In this document: positions 62,571-64,000 of the stretch, in pieces
Position numbering within the stretch: the stretch's first letter is position 1
Layout of the letters: the number at the start of each line of letters is the position of its first letter
Assembly: GCA_002633005.1 (NCBI GenBank)
Contig: NMRA01000221.1
Span: forward strand, 250,290 to 314,289
Length of the DNA stretch: 64,000 nt
Direction of reading: 5' to 3'
From: Phoronis australis
Taxonomy: Eukaryota > Phoronida > Phoronidae
The notes under the pieces: model-generated
What the model saw: the letters and a program-made list of their open reading frames with translations, nothing else
Database searches by the model: none
Told to the model about the DNA's origin: nothing
Made by a program: the position numbers and the translations under genes

Positions 62571-63858
62571 TGTTCTCCACATGCCCAAATTGTGGGCTAA
62601 AGCAGTTCTTTGCTCAAGGTCGGAGCTTGAACCAAACTTTACAAATATGCAATACTGACCGTCGCAAATTCAAGAATTACAACAAGCCAGTAAAATCAAC
62701 CATACCCAAAATTCTAGAATTAATTTGGTATGTAAATAGCCAAACAATCGTGAACTGTAAACAGGTGGAGTGCACTTTGAGAACACCAACAAATTGACCA
62801 GCCACATACACTGGTGGTTGCTATAGTTTTAAACGTCTCATAGCAACCAAGTCTTAATTAAACCTATGCTGAAACATCATAAAACAATGTTTTTAATTCC
62901 TAACATCATAAGACAATGTTTTTAATTCCTAAAACAATCAACTTAACAATCTTTCTGCTGAAAAGCCATTTATTTTCCAAGCAAGACAACATGCTGGACA
63001 ATATTGACAATATGTGGCAATATTGCACTGCTTGGTGCCACTGTTTACTTTATCTCAAGACAGCAAACCTGAAACTGGCAATGAAAATAATCCTATTAAT
63101 CATGAAATGATGCTCTTGTCTTTTAGCAGAGCAGTTTCCAGTCCCCAAGAGCTTGTCAAGCCCTAGTCTGTTTCTGGGCACACCAGAGGTATACAGGAGT
63201 CATCTGCCACTCACATGTTGCTGCCAATGTATAAGGTGTACTGTAGTGATTCAAGTGTGGGAGGTTCCTTGAGCAGACCTGACCTGCCAATGGGAGGGCG
63301 AGTTGCACTCGTTGCCCTAACCCCTTGGATATGATCATGTCTTCCACCTGCACAATAATTCAATTTCTACACAATATTTTTGTGCGCATCAAGTGAATGG
63401 GCTCGTGTGAGCCAAAAAGGTAACAAAATGCATTATTTTGCTTAATTTGTGACCATTTGGATAACGGTTAGAGAGAATCAGAACCAAGTACCATTATCAA
63501 TTAAAGGTGACAGGCATTTATGGTTTGGTTCATTTTCGACTGAAAGATCCAACATTTTTTAATTGATAAAAAGCATTGAGGAACATCAGAATGGCAAATC
63601 ATTGACTGGGGAGCAGCGAGACCGGGCATCTTGAGAATACGAGGGTGTACCCTCTTTCACCCCTAGAGCTAATTCAACGACTCAGGCCTACGGGTAAAAC
63701 TCATAGACACTGTAATGTGGCAGCCAAGAGTATCACAGTACAAATCAGGATGCCATTTAAACTGCATACTTAGTTACTTGAATGCACGTGTCGCTTAGAG
63801 CCTTGATTCAACCTTCGTGTCAGCAGCTAGCCTTGCAACAAATTCGTTGACCACGAAA

Positions 63859-63872
63859 CCACGAGAGGGCGC
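63859..63872 (+). promoter_or_regulatory. CTCF-like site
   Basis: CCACGAGAGGGCGC, 13 of 14 positions of the CTCF core. Confidence 0.35.
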
Positions 63873-64000
63873 ACCTACAAACTTTTTATGGAGGAAATTG
63901 GGTAGCACGGCTTTGGTTTGCATTGAAAAGAATATGATTATGTTTCACTGCTGATGGCTTTATTTCAAGGAGAAAGCGCGTCGAGTAAGCAAACAAACAA

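Larger units (their letters stand above)
61651..64000. other. Region beyond the distal AHCYL promoter, no gene seen
   Basis: Open frames here are short and unlike any known family. Contains a copy of repeat family R (62400-62570), a 32-bp tandem duplication (62875-62935, taaaacaatgtttttaattc) and a CTCF-like site near the right edge. Confidence 0.6.

Noticed and set aside
63271-63340. Possible second tRNA-like SINE
   Set aside because: Only a vague box A-like string on the - strand; no box B at the right spacing.

Overview
This is a window of an animal nuclear genome: AT-rich, with GT-AG introns of 0.1 to 33 kb, minisatellites, decayed transposons and two assembly gaps (41 Ns at 8549-8589, one N at 55042). 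The proteins are clearly bilaterian but not vertebrate, and the repeat content fits a draft genome of a marine invertebrate. I cannot name the species or decide between deuterostome and lophotrochozoan. There is no sign of bacterial, viral or organellar DNA.

Two conserved genes lie tail to tail. NRF1 (nuclear respiratory factor 1, the erect-wing/P3A2 family) is on the + strand, in eight coding exons from 4855 to 11447 that join in phase into 463 codons. AHCYL (the IRBIT-type adenosylhomocysteinase-like protein) is on the - strand, in fourteen coding exons from 28287 down to 13348 that join in phase into 573 codons. The two poly(A) signals are only about 50 bp apart near 12.0 kb. Human NRF1 and AHCYL2 are also near neighbours (7q32), so the pairing looks like old linkage.

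The most informative observation is a second, far-upstream first exon for AHCYL at 61334-61265 (-). It is in phase with AHCYL exon 2 and encodes a short serine-rich N-terminus that matches the regulatory region of human IRBIT better than the nearby first exon does. If this is right, 28.3-61.3 kb is one 33-kb intron and AHCYL has two promoters giving proteins of 573 and 477 residues.

Layout: 1-4.85 kb, NRF1 upstream region with repeats and a possible 5' exon; 4.85-12.0 kb, NRF1; 12.0-28.3 kb, AHCYL body; 28.3-61.3 kb, the long AHCYL intron, full of satellites, foldback elements and an old dispersed repeat, and holding near its promoter end a possible small nested - strand gene (59977-59132) that I do not recognise; 61.3-64 kb, region upstream of the distal AHCYL promoter. 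Other notable structures are a pair of TIR transposons with perfect 6-bp target-site duplications, a pair of larger TIR elements in opposite orientation, a nearly uniform 17-bp satellite of about 45 copies, and an 89-bp tandem duplication that copies the 3' end and splice donor of an NRF1 exon.
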